64,000 nucleotides of DNA, from the NCBI GenBank assembly GCA_025716815.1, contig JAIXMN010000008.1, positions 806,001 through 870,000 on the forward strand, written 5' to 3'. A program made the position numbers and the translations under genes. The notes beneath the pieces are model-generated. The model was not told the DNA's origin and ran no database searches. It was given only the letters and a program-made list of their open reading frames with translations. The DNA is from Dichotomocladium elegans (Eukaryota > Mucoromycota > Mucoromycetes > Mucorales > Lichtheimiaceae). This document shows positions 20,412-32,125 of this stretch, one piece after another; positions within the stretch are counted from its first letter, which is position 1; each line of letters begins with the position of its first letter.

Positions 20412-22038
20412 CGAGGAACATATACGAGGTCAGCGAGAGCTTGCATGATTTTCCGTGCCATACGCGGATACTTTATCACCACAAAGACCGCAACTATGAT
20501 CAGGCTGATACCAAATGCTCCAACAATGATCCCGACCATACGCAGCTTTGACATGGTGACCACGGTCTCGGTACTGGTAGGCGCAGCCTGGGTTTCAAAT
20601 GCTGTGATCCACTTGTCGTCCTCCAGGGAATACACATTGACGTCGTTGTACCACATATTGAGTGACATGCCTACGTTGGGAAAAAATATGAGTTTTGCAT
20701 TGGGGGGGGGAGGTGCATGTGTGTGTGTGGAACGGGAAGTACCGAAAGCCACAGTAAGATGTTTTCCGTCCAAAATATGGGCAGTCGCATAAGAGCGCCG
20801 CGAAGGGGGGCGGCCCGAGAGTCTGGGACCGGAGAACTTTGGTCGCGACCATGTCCAGTTTCGGTAGTCAAGGTACCCAATGCTATTCAGAAACTCGGGT
20901 TGGTTCGAATACGGACCATTGTCACCTAAAAGACATGTCACGCACCCGGAATGAATCCATGTCTGCAACCTCGAATGGCATTGCTGTTTTTCTTCCCTAC
21001 ATACCGCCAAAGACAACGATCCTCCCTCGCTCAGGATCTAAATTGGGAAGATGACAGAAACCAGACTGATTGGGATTATGCTCGTCTGTGTATCATTTGT
21101 TTTATATATATATATATATATGTACCAAGCACGGCATTGTGATTTGCTCGATTTTCAGGTATGATTTCACTTGTATAGACCGCAGCAACTTGGCTCCACG
21201 CGTTCGTTCGCGTATCGAAAATATCCACTGTCTGGAGCGACCGTAAGGTATCTGAATATGGACCTGCTGACATATCGATACCACCAATAGAGACAATTTG
21301 GCCCGTCCTTTGTTTTTTAGGAGGGGGAAGGAAGACGGCGGTATGGTGGTAAATGTGCTTATATGAATTTGCAGATTCTATTTTTTTGGGAGGGGGCGAA
21401 ATAACAGAACAAACGTACTGGAGAAGCGTCATGGTGTGCGAATATCGAGGAGATGGAAATCCGGGGAGCTGTTCAAATGTCACATTGGCCCTCCCGTGGA
21501 TCTGGATTTTCCACATATCCTTAAAAGCAATGGTCCTATTCAGAGAACCACCTGAAAGATAAATACTTCGGGTGGTCGTATCATGGACTAGATCAAAGTA
21601 AATGCGATTCTCTGGCCAGATGGCAATAGCGTCCGAAAGAGACGTCAAGTTGGTCCAATTATCGGTTGTAAAGTCGTACCAAAAGACGTTGAGCGGAGCC
21701 ATCACCTGCTCCAGCGCTGGCAATGTCCCGCCGATCACAATCAGTGCATCGTTCTGCTTGTCGTAAACTGCTTTGCTGTAAACAGTAAATGGTGCGTTCC
21801 GAAGTCGAGAGATCGTGGAGAAATCATAACCGGTTTCGGTCTGTGTCAATGCAAACATCTCATTCAGGCATCGGCCTGTGTTTCCCAGACCACCAAAGAC
21901 GGTGATCGAGTTATCCCGCTGTGCGCTAGCGACAGCGCTCCGATATGGGAGCGTTGCATTGATGGCAAATGCTGCACCGGCCAGCCGGATGTGGTTGAAA
22001 ATGAATAATATATACAATAATCCAATGGAAAATATCAT
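20408..22038 (-). CDS. Secreted-type kelch-repeat protein with C-terminal membrane anchor
   Basis: Five exons: 21419-22038, 21126-21307, 21005-21037, 20743-20925 and 20408-20670, giving 426 aa. The chosen Met starts a classical signal peptide (IFSIGLLYILFIFNHIRLAGAAFA) just before the mature repeats. Kelch blades are marked by ITVFGGL, LIVIGGT, IYLSGGS, IVSIGGI and IVVFGGD, consistent with a beta-propeller. A membrane span (VGIIVGAFGISLIIVAVFVVI) and a short basic tail end the protein, so the propeller should face outside or the lumen. The frame stays open upstream to 22284, but that extension has a second hydrophobic stretch and no kelch sequence. Junctions such as CA|GTACGT at 21419 restore LLQTGQIVSIGG. 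The stop TAA overlaps a strong donor (CG|GTAAGG), so an alternative spliced end is possible. Confidence 0.88.
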
Positions 22039-23482
22039 TAATGTGGATATATAAATAAAAAAGAAGAATAAAAAAACAAAAAGGGGGAGAGAAGCGTGCC
22101 TGTTTTCCGATGTGCAAGACAGCATGTATTTTTTCTTCGGGCTGAGGAAGATCCGACGTAAGCGTGTAACATTATGACCAAAGGGGATGAATTGCTCATA
22201 CTGTAACTCAGGCCAGTACGACATGCGGTTTAAAAATCCCAGGGGTCGGCTCAATCTTTCAACTGCATTCTGGAATAAAGCCAAGTGGTCCTTTTTTTGT
22301 GCGATCTAGCTAATATACAGAGAACCATGCCTCAATAAGGGAACCGCTGATCAATTCGGTATAGATGGAGCACAGTGCACAGCTATTAAGCGGGCTCCCT
22401 TGCTAAAAACAGTCACTGGTCACTCAGAAATGGAAAATAACAAGGACGATCGTTTGTCGTACAAGTGGGACCGCCGACAATCTATATATATAAAAAAGTG
22501 GTGCGATGTTTGCACTCTTCTCGGTTGTGTAAGCCCACCCTTGATTGAGAACAATAGGAAAATGGATGATGTAAGAACCACTTTTGCAATGTTTGTCCGG
22601 TGCACGTGAGGTGTTGGGTGGCGGCGTTCCTCAACCAAATGTGCAAACAAACCGCTGTTTCCCTTGCGCTTTTCAACCCCAGCACCCGTTCTCCGTTCAC
22701 ATCACTGCTACTACGGTCGTCTTATCATGATTGCTCAGCATATATTAGGGGCAATCCATTTGTCGATTTGCTACTTCTAGGGAGAAGTAAATCGCTGTTT
22801 ATAAAGAAGTTTTAAGGTGACTTATTAATCAAGTGCAAAATGTCTTTACACCGGAGACCCTTCATGCCACATTCGTTTGCGTTGAGTATCTCCCTGCCGA
22901 GATGGTGATCTCGTATAAGTCTGTCGAAAACAGCTTGCTAATGTCCTTGTAGCTGGTCTTGTTACAAACCGATCCCGATATCTCGCGGATGCACGTCATC
23001 GCGCGGATCTATTCTATGAATGTAAGGTAGGATGCCTATATTGTTCTACGTATATTCTGCGGAATCAAGGATCGTTTCTTTAAGAAGTGCCAACAGTGGG
23101 CATATTTATAAGAACTGCTTCTCAGAACGGCCAATCTGGAGGACGGGTGTAGATAATCCTGTAAACGGCATCCTGCTCCAGTGGATCAGTTTTAAGGTTG
23201 ATAATGATGTTCATCATTTACCCTCGTGAGTGTAACTACGCACTGAGACCAACGCGGGTGGTGAATGATGAATCTTATATAGCGCGAAATATTATGATAT
23301 CGGCGCTCGATGTAATGAATAAACTCGCACGTCCTTTACGAATCATCACAGTTCCTCGCGATCCACCCTATCAAGTTCTTATCAAAATATTCATATTTTC
23401 TCTATTGTATCATTGATATCAGTACTTCCCAAACCATATTCTTCTTTGAACATATATATATAGTCGTAGTAATACCAATGGT

Positions 23483-23568
23483 AAAAAACCAATCAATGAT
23501 CTTGTTTCTTCGTTTCCATACGATTTCTTCTGGTTCACCTCTTCTCTTGGCCTCCACGTTGATGTCCT
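23483..23568. repeat. Dispersed repeat copy B (partner at 3743-3829)
   Basis: Aligns with 3743-3829 by eye at roughly four of five positions. The minus-strand reading NVEAKRRGEPEEIVWKRRNK parallels the reading of copy A and stays open for about 60-80 codons here, so this copy is the better preserved. Confidence 0.6.
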
Positions 23569-24036
23569 GTCCTGTCTTGTTGGAAGCCACCTAATACCCA
23601 TCCTGCCTGGTCTTTCTTCTCTGACTGCTTCTCTTCTCTCTATATTCCTATTCCACATCTAATCCTTCTCACACTCATTATACTCAAGAATGAAACAAAG
23701 TGCTAGATACCGTGTAAGCCAGGGGCATTGTCTGTCCGGGAAGAAGAGTAGCAGATACGACGCATTCTAACGACGTTTGTACCTGATCTGCTACATACAC
23801 TCCGAACGCAAGGGACCTATTCTGCGCTATGTTCCCAATGGGTGCACAAGATTATCTGCAGGTAGCTGATACAAGTCTGAGAAGAGGACCTTGCTGGTGG
23901 AATTACAGCAAATCCAACGTGGCAGAAGGCATCCGAAAATGACCAAAGGAGGAGGAGGAGGAGCCTTCCATCTGAGTGCTTAAAGAGGCAGCTGCTGGTA
24001 GTCTATGAGCGTGTTTCTCAGAAGTATTTGGTTTGT

Positions 24037-24429
24037 CTACCGGGAGGTAGACCAGGTGATATGCCCATTCTTCTGGAAGGTATAGTTATGGTGCTGCCCA
24101 TGTGGCCTTTTGGGACAATCTCTAACTGCATGAGCAGTATCATGGCAATATCTGCAGTAGACGTCCATCGAGTTCCAGATAAGTGCGGATACATTTATTT
24201 TCGGCTGGCGACCAAGTAAAAGTAGGAAAGAAAGTAGCAGGATGTAGTTTTTTACCGAAGTGTAGTAAATGAATATTGTAGAAGCGAAAGGGAAGAATTC
24301 AGGAAAGAATACTTCCATGTTAGTTATGTGAAGTACGCATGGTTGGGTTGAAGTGTTTGTTTCGTCTCGGGAAAGCAGCTTGTGCCGTCGGTCAGATTCG
24401 TATTTTCCGTTTTCATTTTTAGGTGGCAT
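24037..24429 (-). pseudogene. Zinc-knuckle (CCHC) retroelement ORF remnant
   Basis: A 130-codon open frame contains CRYCHDTAHAVRDC, an exact CX2CX4HX4C zinc knuckle, followed by a second degenerate knuckle in which the Cys positions are lost (NYTFQKNGHITWSTS). Paired CCHC knuckles after a basic region are typical of Gag/ORF1 proteins of fungal LTR or LINE retrotransposons. Nothing resembling a reverse transcriptase is nearby. It is most likely a decayed fragment; a domesticated gene is possible but unsupported. Confidence 0.6.
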
Positions 24430-25751
24430 GTTGACGAAAGGAACTGTCCAAGTGAAGATAGACGTTCAGGTCCAGTGGGAGGCATTTCTGGTAGCACAGA
24501 CGTCGTAGTCTATAGGAAAATATATAAGCGCCACCAACGATTATTTTCGCAGGTAGGATTAGGTTCACAAGATATAGCTTTATTTAGTACCGTGTATGAT
24601 ATCCAGCAGAAAAGAGCCCTTATGCACACGCAAACGGTTGGAAGATTATACGATAAAAGGACATAGGACGGAGGACTTTCCTTGTAAAAGCAGTCGACCT
24701 TTGTCCGCTTTGAAAGCTTTTTCTTCATGCAACATGTTGCAAACGCGACATGCGCACAATTACATGGTCTCCGCTGCCGACGTTAAGATACCCGCCAAAT
24801 ATTCCAACGCCAGACGAAGACTGCATTTTGACGCGTAATGTGATAACAGTTGGACAGACGAGGGATTGATTCATTATACCTACCACTCAAAGAATCTGAG
24901 CCTGATCTTCCCACCAGTACTTGTTGAGATCTAGAGCAAAGTCAGTCACTCATTTATCCCTCGAGCCATCCCATATTGCTTGAACGTCTCCGATGAAACA
25001 AAGCCTTTGCCTATGCTGGTTGTCATTTTCGCTGAAGGAATCTCCAGCAAACAATTTCTCGATGCGTCCTTTGAGATATCTGACAATGATTCGTATTTTA
25101 CCCACTTTTTCCAACTATGGGCAAAAGAGGCTCTGTTTTATACTACAGATTCTATTTGAAAAGCATACTACGGCAAGCTAGAGGGGCAGTTCACCAGATA
25201 CTGCAACTATATCGCCTTGCAAAATGCATACTATATAGCCACTGGTAGTCGACGCCCCCTTTATTTCTCACTATGCCATACCCCTCTTATATCTTTCTTA
25301 GTATGCTTCGTCAATTATGGAATCCAAAAACGCATAACTGCTAGCGATGGAGATGGGAGATCGACATGGATATGGATAATTACTTATGACTTCCGAGTAT
25401 GGATGTCCTCCAAAAATGCTCCAATTCAACAAGAACAGGATTAAGACACTTTTCTGAAGGGATCATATCGGGAATGTTGATCAGGAAAGAGTTTGATTTT
25501 ATTACTGTGATCGATGCGTGAAAGAAAGCTATCTAGTTTGAGCTATTAGAAAGTACTCAGGAATATCCTTGACAACAGCGAGGATATTTCGTATAGCATG
25601 GATTTATTCTTGTGCCATCGTATGAATTCATCTTCGACCAGGGCGGGTTTATGAATCCTGCTCTTGCCTTGGGGGACGAAGGAATTTACTTTCTGCCAAG
25701 AACGAATTACTGCCTGGAAAGAGTATATATAAGATACATATGTGGTTCTAT

Positions 25752-26938
25752 TTACAGGTGGCTGCCATCCCAGTCGTCATCGTCGACAATGCTGTATTTA
25801 TCTTTCCAGATCCATGAATTGCCAACGATCCCTTGTCCTTGTCGTGCAGCCTTGCGGTAGTACATGGCGGCCTTGAACGAGTCCTTTTTGACTCCATGGC
25901 CATGGGCATAGCAAAACGCGAGATCGTTCTGGGCGTCAGGGTCACCTAAGTTTGCCGCGATCTCAAAGTAATAAGATGCCGTGGTTAAATTTTTTGGTAC
26001 CTACGAGAAGGTTCTACATGAGCTCCTCTTGCGTGCTTTCTTTGTATCACCCCGTCTTTTGAACAATGGTTAGACTTACACCCCATCCATGGCGAAAGCA
26101 TACACCGAGCTCGTAAATGGCAAGAATCAACTCGGATTTGGCAATGGTTGTGGACTTTGCGATGCCCTTTTGAAGATCGTAGACGGCGCATTCGGCAGCC
26201 TTTTGGAGATATCGAACAGCTATCGCAGGGCTCTTTTTGCATCCCTAGGAGGTTTGCGTTTGGAATGTATGAGAGTGATGTGCAAAAAGAGACCTAAACA
26301 CGCACACGCCACGCACATACACGTATCATTTTTATACATGATTCTCGCCTCTTTTGAATTCAACGTACCCAACCATGCCTGAGCGCTATACCATAAAAGA
26401 ATAACCCGAGTGGCGAATCATTTTCGGCGGATAGGCGCCAATAATGAGTAGCCTTTTCGAGTTCGCCCTTCTCGTGACATTGCATCCCGAGCTGGAGGTA
26501 CGGGTCTATCGCGGTATTATCTGTTGCCGCAGAGTGATAGGAGGAAGATGATTTGGTTGTACTCTGTCGTCGTGGTCGAATCGGTGGTAATGGACGTGCC
26601 GAAGTCGCTTCAGCACCGCTCCCGCTCCCGCTCCCGCTAGTACTAGTAGCAGCCACGGCACTGGTGATGATGGATGATGTGAGGGTAGCGGCAGTATGAG
26701 CACTTAGAGGGGATGCTGGTATAGACTGACTTGAGTCGGTGATGGAACTGTCGTCGGCCCCTTTTGAAAAGTGGGGTAGTCCTGGGAGGAAGCTGTGTGT
26801 TGCCGTCGCCCTCCTCGGTGAGTCGGCCAACTTTATTGACTTGATAAACGAAGTGACAGATTTCGACATTAGACCAAATCTTCGTTTTGGTTCGGTTGTT
26901 GTTTTTGCGGTAACTGTTGTTTTTCTCGATTTGAACAT
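25752..26938 (-). CDS. Sel1-like-repeat protein (Nif1/Dsf2/Skt5-like)
   Basis: Three exons: 26369-26938, 26080-26244 and 25752-26000, giving 327 aa. The first 130 residues are basic and Ser/Thr-rich and end in a GSGSGSG run. Then come four Sel1-like helical repeats: YLQLGMQCHEKGELEKATHYW, the segment from GCKKSPAIAVRYLQKAAE to ELGVCFRHGWG, NLTTASYYFEIAANLGDPDAQ, and HGHGVKKDSFKAAMYYRKAA. The protein ends with GNSWIWKDKY, a tail resembling GxSWIYKxK in ascomycete Sel1 proteins that regulate morphogenesis, chitin synthase or Wee1-type kinases. A scaffold role in cell-wall or cell-cycle control is inferred. Exons join in phase 0 at conserved HGWG turns, which supports the model. Confidence 0.9.
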
Positions 26939-28547
26939 TGCGATGTGATGAGATTGAGGGTGGGAAATACAAAGGAGAAGTGGGGAGGTGAGTGTCGAAG
27001 AGGGAAGCGGAATGAGAGGGAAAAAAGCTCAAGAGTGAAGTGGAGACACACACACACACACACATACACATACACGCGCACGCACTTGATCCTCGCACAC
27101 AAACAATCACTCGAGAGTAATAAAAAGGGGAGATGGAAAAAATATAAAGTGATTTTTCTCTTGGTTCAGTACAATAACAAACAACGCACTTATTAAAGTT
27201 TAGTTTTTCAAAAAAAAAAGTCGGCCCCACACGCACTGTCTTTTCGATGCATCTCTGCACCAAATAGGAAAAGCCCAATCATCTGACTGTTTGCTTGTTC
27301 TAGAGATTGTGACAACGTTTGCCATGGCCTAATGTTCATTGCTCCTAGCTTGCCCGTCCATCTGGCAATTTTCATCTCGTTCTCGGCAGTTGCCAGGTGT
27401 ACGTATACTGTTCGCATAACGTGATGAGACCGATACCCTCCAGCACCAGGACAACCCAAATTTAGCAACAAACGTATTTTTGGACAGGCTTTGCAGCTCT
27501 GTGGCTTTCTTTCTTCCCTTCTTTCCTTCTTGCTTGATCTCTACACAAGCGAATTAATCTATTTTGATAGTATCCGTTCAAAGTGTAAGAATGCAAGAAA
27601 GGCATGAGAGTGGTCAATGTCTTAGGATGATTCGGGAATATTTGAAACTTACTGGTGAAAAAATTGATTTGATTAATTAAAGAATCAATTGCACCCGGAT
27701 ATCGTGACAGGTCAACCGAACCCGACCGTTCGGTGTGCGTGAACTAACAGATCTTGGCTTCTGCGTGCCGAATAGGAGGAACATACATTTATTAGTTCAT
27801 ATGCATTATCCTACGGTAAGAGAAAAAAAAAGAGAATCCCCGTGCATATGCAAACAGAGCCATGTTGCGTGCCTGGCTAAAACCGGTTTCCGTACTATCT
27901 TAAGGCTCGCGTGATGAATAGGTATACTCGCTCTCTGGTCAGATACTTTGGGCGCCCTTTAAGGCATCAGTGTAATTGTTCCATGACCAGAATGGTACCG
28001 TCGGTCATGGAATCCTACTCACATATCTATCGCACAGCTTATTGAGCAAATGAAAATCTCGTGCTTGTATTAGGCAATCCTATTTAGTTACTCTTCTGGC
28101 CGAAACAATGGTGCTGGTTAAAATGTAACCGAGTCTCCCATCCACGTCCAGGGATGACAAATCATCGGGGACCTGGAATCTTTTGAAACACCGATAAAAA
28201 TTTGATTTATGCAGCACGCGGCCACTCTTGATAATTCAAAGCCCCTCTCACTCCTCCAACATGGCAGCAACCGGCAAAGTTAAAATCAAATGAATAAAGA
28301 AACATGTGAAGTGTCCGGAATATATACGTCAAACTTTGATAGAGTTGTGTGTTACTCATAAAAATATGACGGTGCACAGGAGAATCATTATTAAGACTAA
28401 AGTCAGGGGAAACTTGAAAATTATGATGGGAAGGGATCATCACTGGCTCGATAGCACAGCTCACTAGGACGAGGGATGCGGTTCTCTGCACTAGATGCTC
28501 GATTACGGGTTTAGTTGTTATTTTTTCGTGCTTGGGGTATTCTGTAT
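26939..28547. other. Intergenic region upstream of the Sel1 gene
   Basis: About 1.6 kb. It contains a CA microsatellite (about 27047-27063) with degenerate extension to about 27085, and an 87-codon minus-strand frame at 27208-27471 without a recognisable family. The part from 27480 to 28200 shows nothing I can name. Confidence 0.55.
27047..27063. repeat. CA microsatellite
   Basis: Short CA tandem tract followed by interrupted CACATACACA units, in the 5' flank of the Sel1-repeat gene. Confidence 0.8.
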
Positions 28548-29828
28548 TTAAAGTTGAGTGTCGGCCGCAGCACAGCGTTTGTGTGCATGGTATGCGGTCT
28601 CGCAATGCTTCAAGAGTTTCTCTGCATCGAGCTGGTCAAATTCCTCGATGTTACGGGCCTCCACAAAGGATCTGCCCCAACGGCTTGTGAGTGAGTAGTA
28701 TTTACAATAATATTCGAGCGCATCCAAAGGTTGATACGCAACAAACACATTCGCTATTGCGCCACGATAATTGGTAATATTTTGTGAGGAAACACCGCAG
28801 AGTCGGTACTTCGTGAAGATGAGAAATAAGCGTTAGGTCATCTCATTCCTTCTTTCATATTACTTACCACATAGTGCAACACACGCCGTGCAGCAATAAT
28901 CCAACCGGGTAAGCTTCCAATCGCACTGGCAACAACGCCCGGGGATGTAGTTATAGAAATGATTTTTTGGTTGTTTTCCTTATATCGTGCATTGCTGCCC
29001 ACCGCTACAAGATCGGTTGCCCATTTCGATGATTCATAAGGAAGTGCACTTTCCACGTGGAAACGAACATGTTTGAGTTTCGGCTGACCTGCTCTCATCA
29101 AAAGCATGTGCTTTTTCTTTTTACCTCTTGATACCTTGCCAATCTTCAAGATCAAAACAATCTTTCTCAGCCGTCAATGAGCTTGTCCAGATAATACGGC
29201 CTCCCTGAGGCGATGCATCTAGCAAGGGCTCCAGCTCACGGCTCTATTCCGTATGTCAAATAAACCGGCATTTTCTCCATAATTTGCCTGTTACACTCAC
29301 TAACCATAATGTAATGACCAAAGACATTGGCAGCAAATACTGTACCCATGCCGTCATCATTCACCAGACCTCGTGGTTGGATGGTTGCATCGGCCTTTTC
29401 CACAAGTCCTACAGGATCTTTAAAAAACAACAGGACGATCTCAGCCCAGTTGATCCCTATTGTCGGCATAATTCCAGCATTGCAAAATAAGAAGTCAATG
29501 TGGTTGTACCTGCGTGCATGTATGTGTGAGTGCGTGGATATGGTAACCGAAAACCGTGATTAGCCTACTTCAGCTTGACATTATTGCATAATTGAAAGAC
29601 AGATTTCGCATTGGAGGTATCGACAAGTTCAATGTCCACATCTGCGAACGGATGATCTTGGAGCAGTTGTTGGCGTGCACGATCAGCACGATTAAAACTT
29701 CGACATGCCATCACAATGAGAATATCGTCATCCTCGTCGAGCAAGCGTTGCATAATGCCATAGCCAACACCGGAATTGGCGCCGGTAACAATGGCGATTT
29801 TGCGGTCATGGGGTTGTTGGCTTGTCAT
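28548..29828 (-). CDS. ERG27: 3-keto-steroid reductase, copy A
   Basis: Five exons: 29569-29828, 29305-29509, 29125-29243, 28868-29048 and 28548-28808, giving 341 aa. It is an SDR-fold NADPH-dependent 3-ketosterol reductase, part of the ER C-4 demethylation complex (with Erg25, Erg26 and Erg28) of ergosterol synthesis. Visible motifs are TGANSGVG (cofactor loop), FLFCNAGI, the catalytic SS of IIWTSS and YESSK (YxxxK). The stretch INWAEIVLLFFKDPVGLVEKA ... GLVNDDGMGTVFAANVFGHY corresponds closely to fungal Erg27. All introns are GT-AG, including intron 2 (donor ATG|GTTAGT at 29304). The start was taken at MTSQQPHDRK; the upstream in-frame Met would add an atypical basic extension. A second copy lies 264 bp upstream on the same strand. 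Confidence 0.93.
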
Positions 29829-30092
29829 GGTGAAGGGGTAAAAAGGGAAGCGAAAGGGTGTGATCTTTTTTCTTTCACCCCTGAATCCGAAAAACAAAAC
29901 TATCCAAAATGTGAAAAAAGGTTACACAGAATGCGGAGTGCTTCACAGCAAGAATAAGGATGCTTTGGCTAATGTCTCGGACTGAAAACGGGCGCCGCTT
30001 TCTTTAAAGTTTTATAAGTTAGGCGTATTTTTTATGTGATCGTGTAATTGTAAATTGTATTATCATTATGTAATTCCATAGTGATTATCGCA

Positions 30093-31395
30093 TCAGTTAG
30101 CAAAAGTACACTCGACATCTTTTATGTGCTTGATTCGAGACAAATAAAGATCCTCGCATAGGCCCATAAATTCTTTAGCCAAGGATGGGTCAAAATCCCT
30201 GACCTTGATAGCTTGTACGTACGATTTGCCTAAACGGCTTGAAAGGGAGTAGTAGCGACAGTAAGGATCGAGGGTTTCAAGCGGTTCAAATGCAACATGA
30301 GTGTTGGAGATAGCGCCTTGGAAACCGTTAATGGTCTGTGAATTCACACCGCAGAATCGAAACTATAGAAGATCAAATACTTGTCGAGGTAAGAAAGGAT
30401 ATATAATATATCCGAGGATGGTGTACAGACCATATAATGGAAGACACGACGGATGGCGATTTCGGACTCAGTACAGCTACCTATTCCAGTCGCCAAGACA
30501 CCAGGCGAGGTGGAAAATGAAGCAATTCGAAGCTTCTCAGATTTGTATCGAGCGTTATTCCCAATAGCCACGAGGTCCATTGCCCATTTGGATGATTCGT
30601 ATGGGAGAGGGCTATATGAAAATGAGAATGTATAAGCGGCGTAACGCCGTTGTTCTGGGCCACTTACCTCTTGATACCTTGCCAGTCTTCCCTATCTAAA
30701 TAAGCAGATGTCGAGGCCATGGAGCTAGTCCAAATAACGCGGCCGTCCTCGCTTGCGTCGAGCAGGTTTTCCAGTTCACGCGCCTATGATCAATGTTAAC
30801 CTTGTACCTGTGTGACTATTTCCCGATATCATCACCCACTTGCCATGATAAAATGACCGAGTACATTTGCCGCAAAAATCAAACCAATACCATCATCATT
30901 CAATAAACCTTTAGATTGGATAACAAGGTCTGTCGATTCCATCAATTTCGCCGGGTTTGTTAGCATGACGCGGATCATTTGGCCATAGTTGACACCAGTG
31001 ATCATCATCATGCCAGCGTTACAGAATAAATAATGAATGCTTGTATACCTATATAGGAAAAAGGCGGAATTATTCAGTCTCCATTCTTTGCCTTAAAGCG
31101 GCCCTGCATTTTTATCTTACTTCGTCTTGATACGGGTGCAAAACGCTAAGACCGATTCAATATTGGCAAGATCCACTAGTTGTATTTCTATATGGGCCCC
31201 AGGAAATTGCAGTGAAAGTTGTTGCTGAGATCGCTCAGCCCGCTCTGAATTTCGACATGCCATAACAACATGGATTCCGGGATCCCTCCTGAGGATGCGT
31301 TGTATAATACCGTAGCCGACGCCCGAGTTCGCGCCTGTGACGATGGCTATTCTTGGGTATGAAAGATTTTTACTTTCTTGATGATTTTCAGGCAT
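30093..31395 (-). CDS. ERG27: 3-keto-steroid reductase, copy B
   Basis: Five exons: 31121-31395, 30844-31048, 30668-30783, 30431-30611 and 30093-30362, giving 348 aa. Same family as copy A, with the same four intron positions and near-identical internal exon lengths (205, 116 and 181 nt against 205, 119 and 181), so the pair arose by tandem duplication. It keeps TGANSGVG, FCNAGM, the SS of VIWTSS and the YESSK catalytic motif, so it should be active; protein divergence from copy A is substantial. Intron 2 (30784-30843) has the donor ATG|GCAAGT, a GC-AG intron at the site where copy A has GT. The two copies could differ in substrate preference or expression, which the sequence does not show. 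Confidence 0.92.
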
Positions 31396-32125
31396 CCTAC
31401 TACTGCAGATGGAAAGAAGATGCGGTATATTCAAAGAGAAGAAAGAGAGGTTCCTCTTTTTGTGGCCGTTCCTGGATCAATCCCTAGGCTGAATCAGCAT
31501 GTGGGTCGACCAAATAGAGCGACCCAACCCCGCCATCCAGTGCCACAATGCGCAGATACCTTTTCAAATTATAATGAGCAAGAATGGTGAAATAATGTAA
31601 ATGGCATCACATTTAGGCGATGTGGATACGGTTGCTACGTCAACACGGGTTCTTCATGTGTTTTGTTGTTCGTCCGACTCGGATTGTTGGCTTATGAACG
31701 AAGCGCTACCCAAAAACCAGAAGGAATAACATGTTCTTCAAAAACGGAACTGCCATCTTTTTTATCCGTATTCTTTTATTGTGAAAGGGAGTCCAAGTAA
31801 CAGAAGAACGATTAACGACCTATGAACACGGACAATGCTTGCCTAATGACTGTTAAGCGTGAAGATAATAGGCTAATTGCTAAATTCCCGTTTTCGGGGT
31901 CCACTCCCCCCAAAATTCTATTTTCCCATAAACTTCGTGAGCTTTTTCACTTTCTCCGACAAGAATCCAAGTGCAAATCAACTAGGAAGCGGATCCAATC
32001 AATTCCATGGCAACGAGGATAATGTTCCACCTGGATGCATTCTACTATTTCGCCCCCCAAATAAGCCCCTTTTTTTTTCGAACTTATCACTTCTCTCTCT
32101 CTTTTTTATTCTTTCCTCAGAATTG
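31396..32125. other. Divergent promoter region, ERG27-B and mannosyltransferase
   Basis: 730 bp between two start codons. Pyrimidine-rich leader CTTTTTTATTCTTTCCTCAG just before 32126. No convincing TATA box, sterol-regulatory element or gene was identified. Confidence 0.5.

Larger units (their letters stand above)
22039..25751. other. Transposon-derived, gene-free stretch
   Basis: No intact gene can be supported in 3.7 kb. It contains repeat copy B, a zinc-knuckle ORF remnant (24037-24429, minus), and short protein-like frames interrupted by stops, for example plus-strand LPAEMVISYKSVENSLL near 22890 and VVIFAEGISSKQFLDASF near 25020. Composition is A/T-rich. The density of broken frames suggests layered decayed retroelements. 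Confidence 0.55.

Noticed and set aside
22039..22284. N-terminal extension of the kelch protein to Met at 22284
   Set aside because: Adds a second hydrophobic stretch and a poly-Phe run; the Met at 22038 begins a clean signal peptide.
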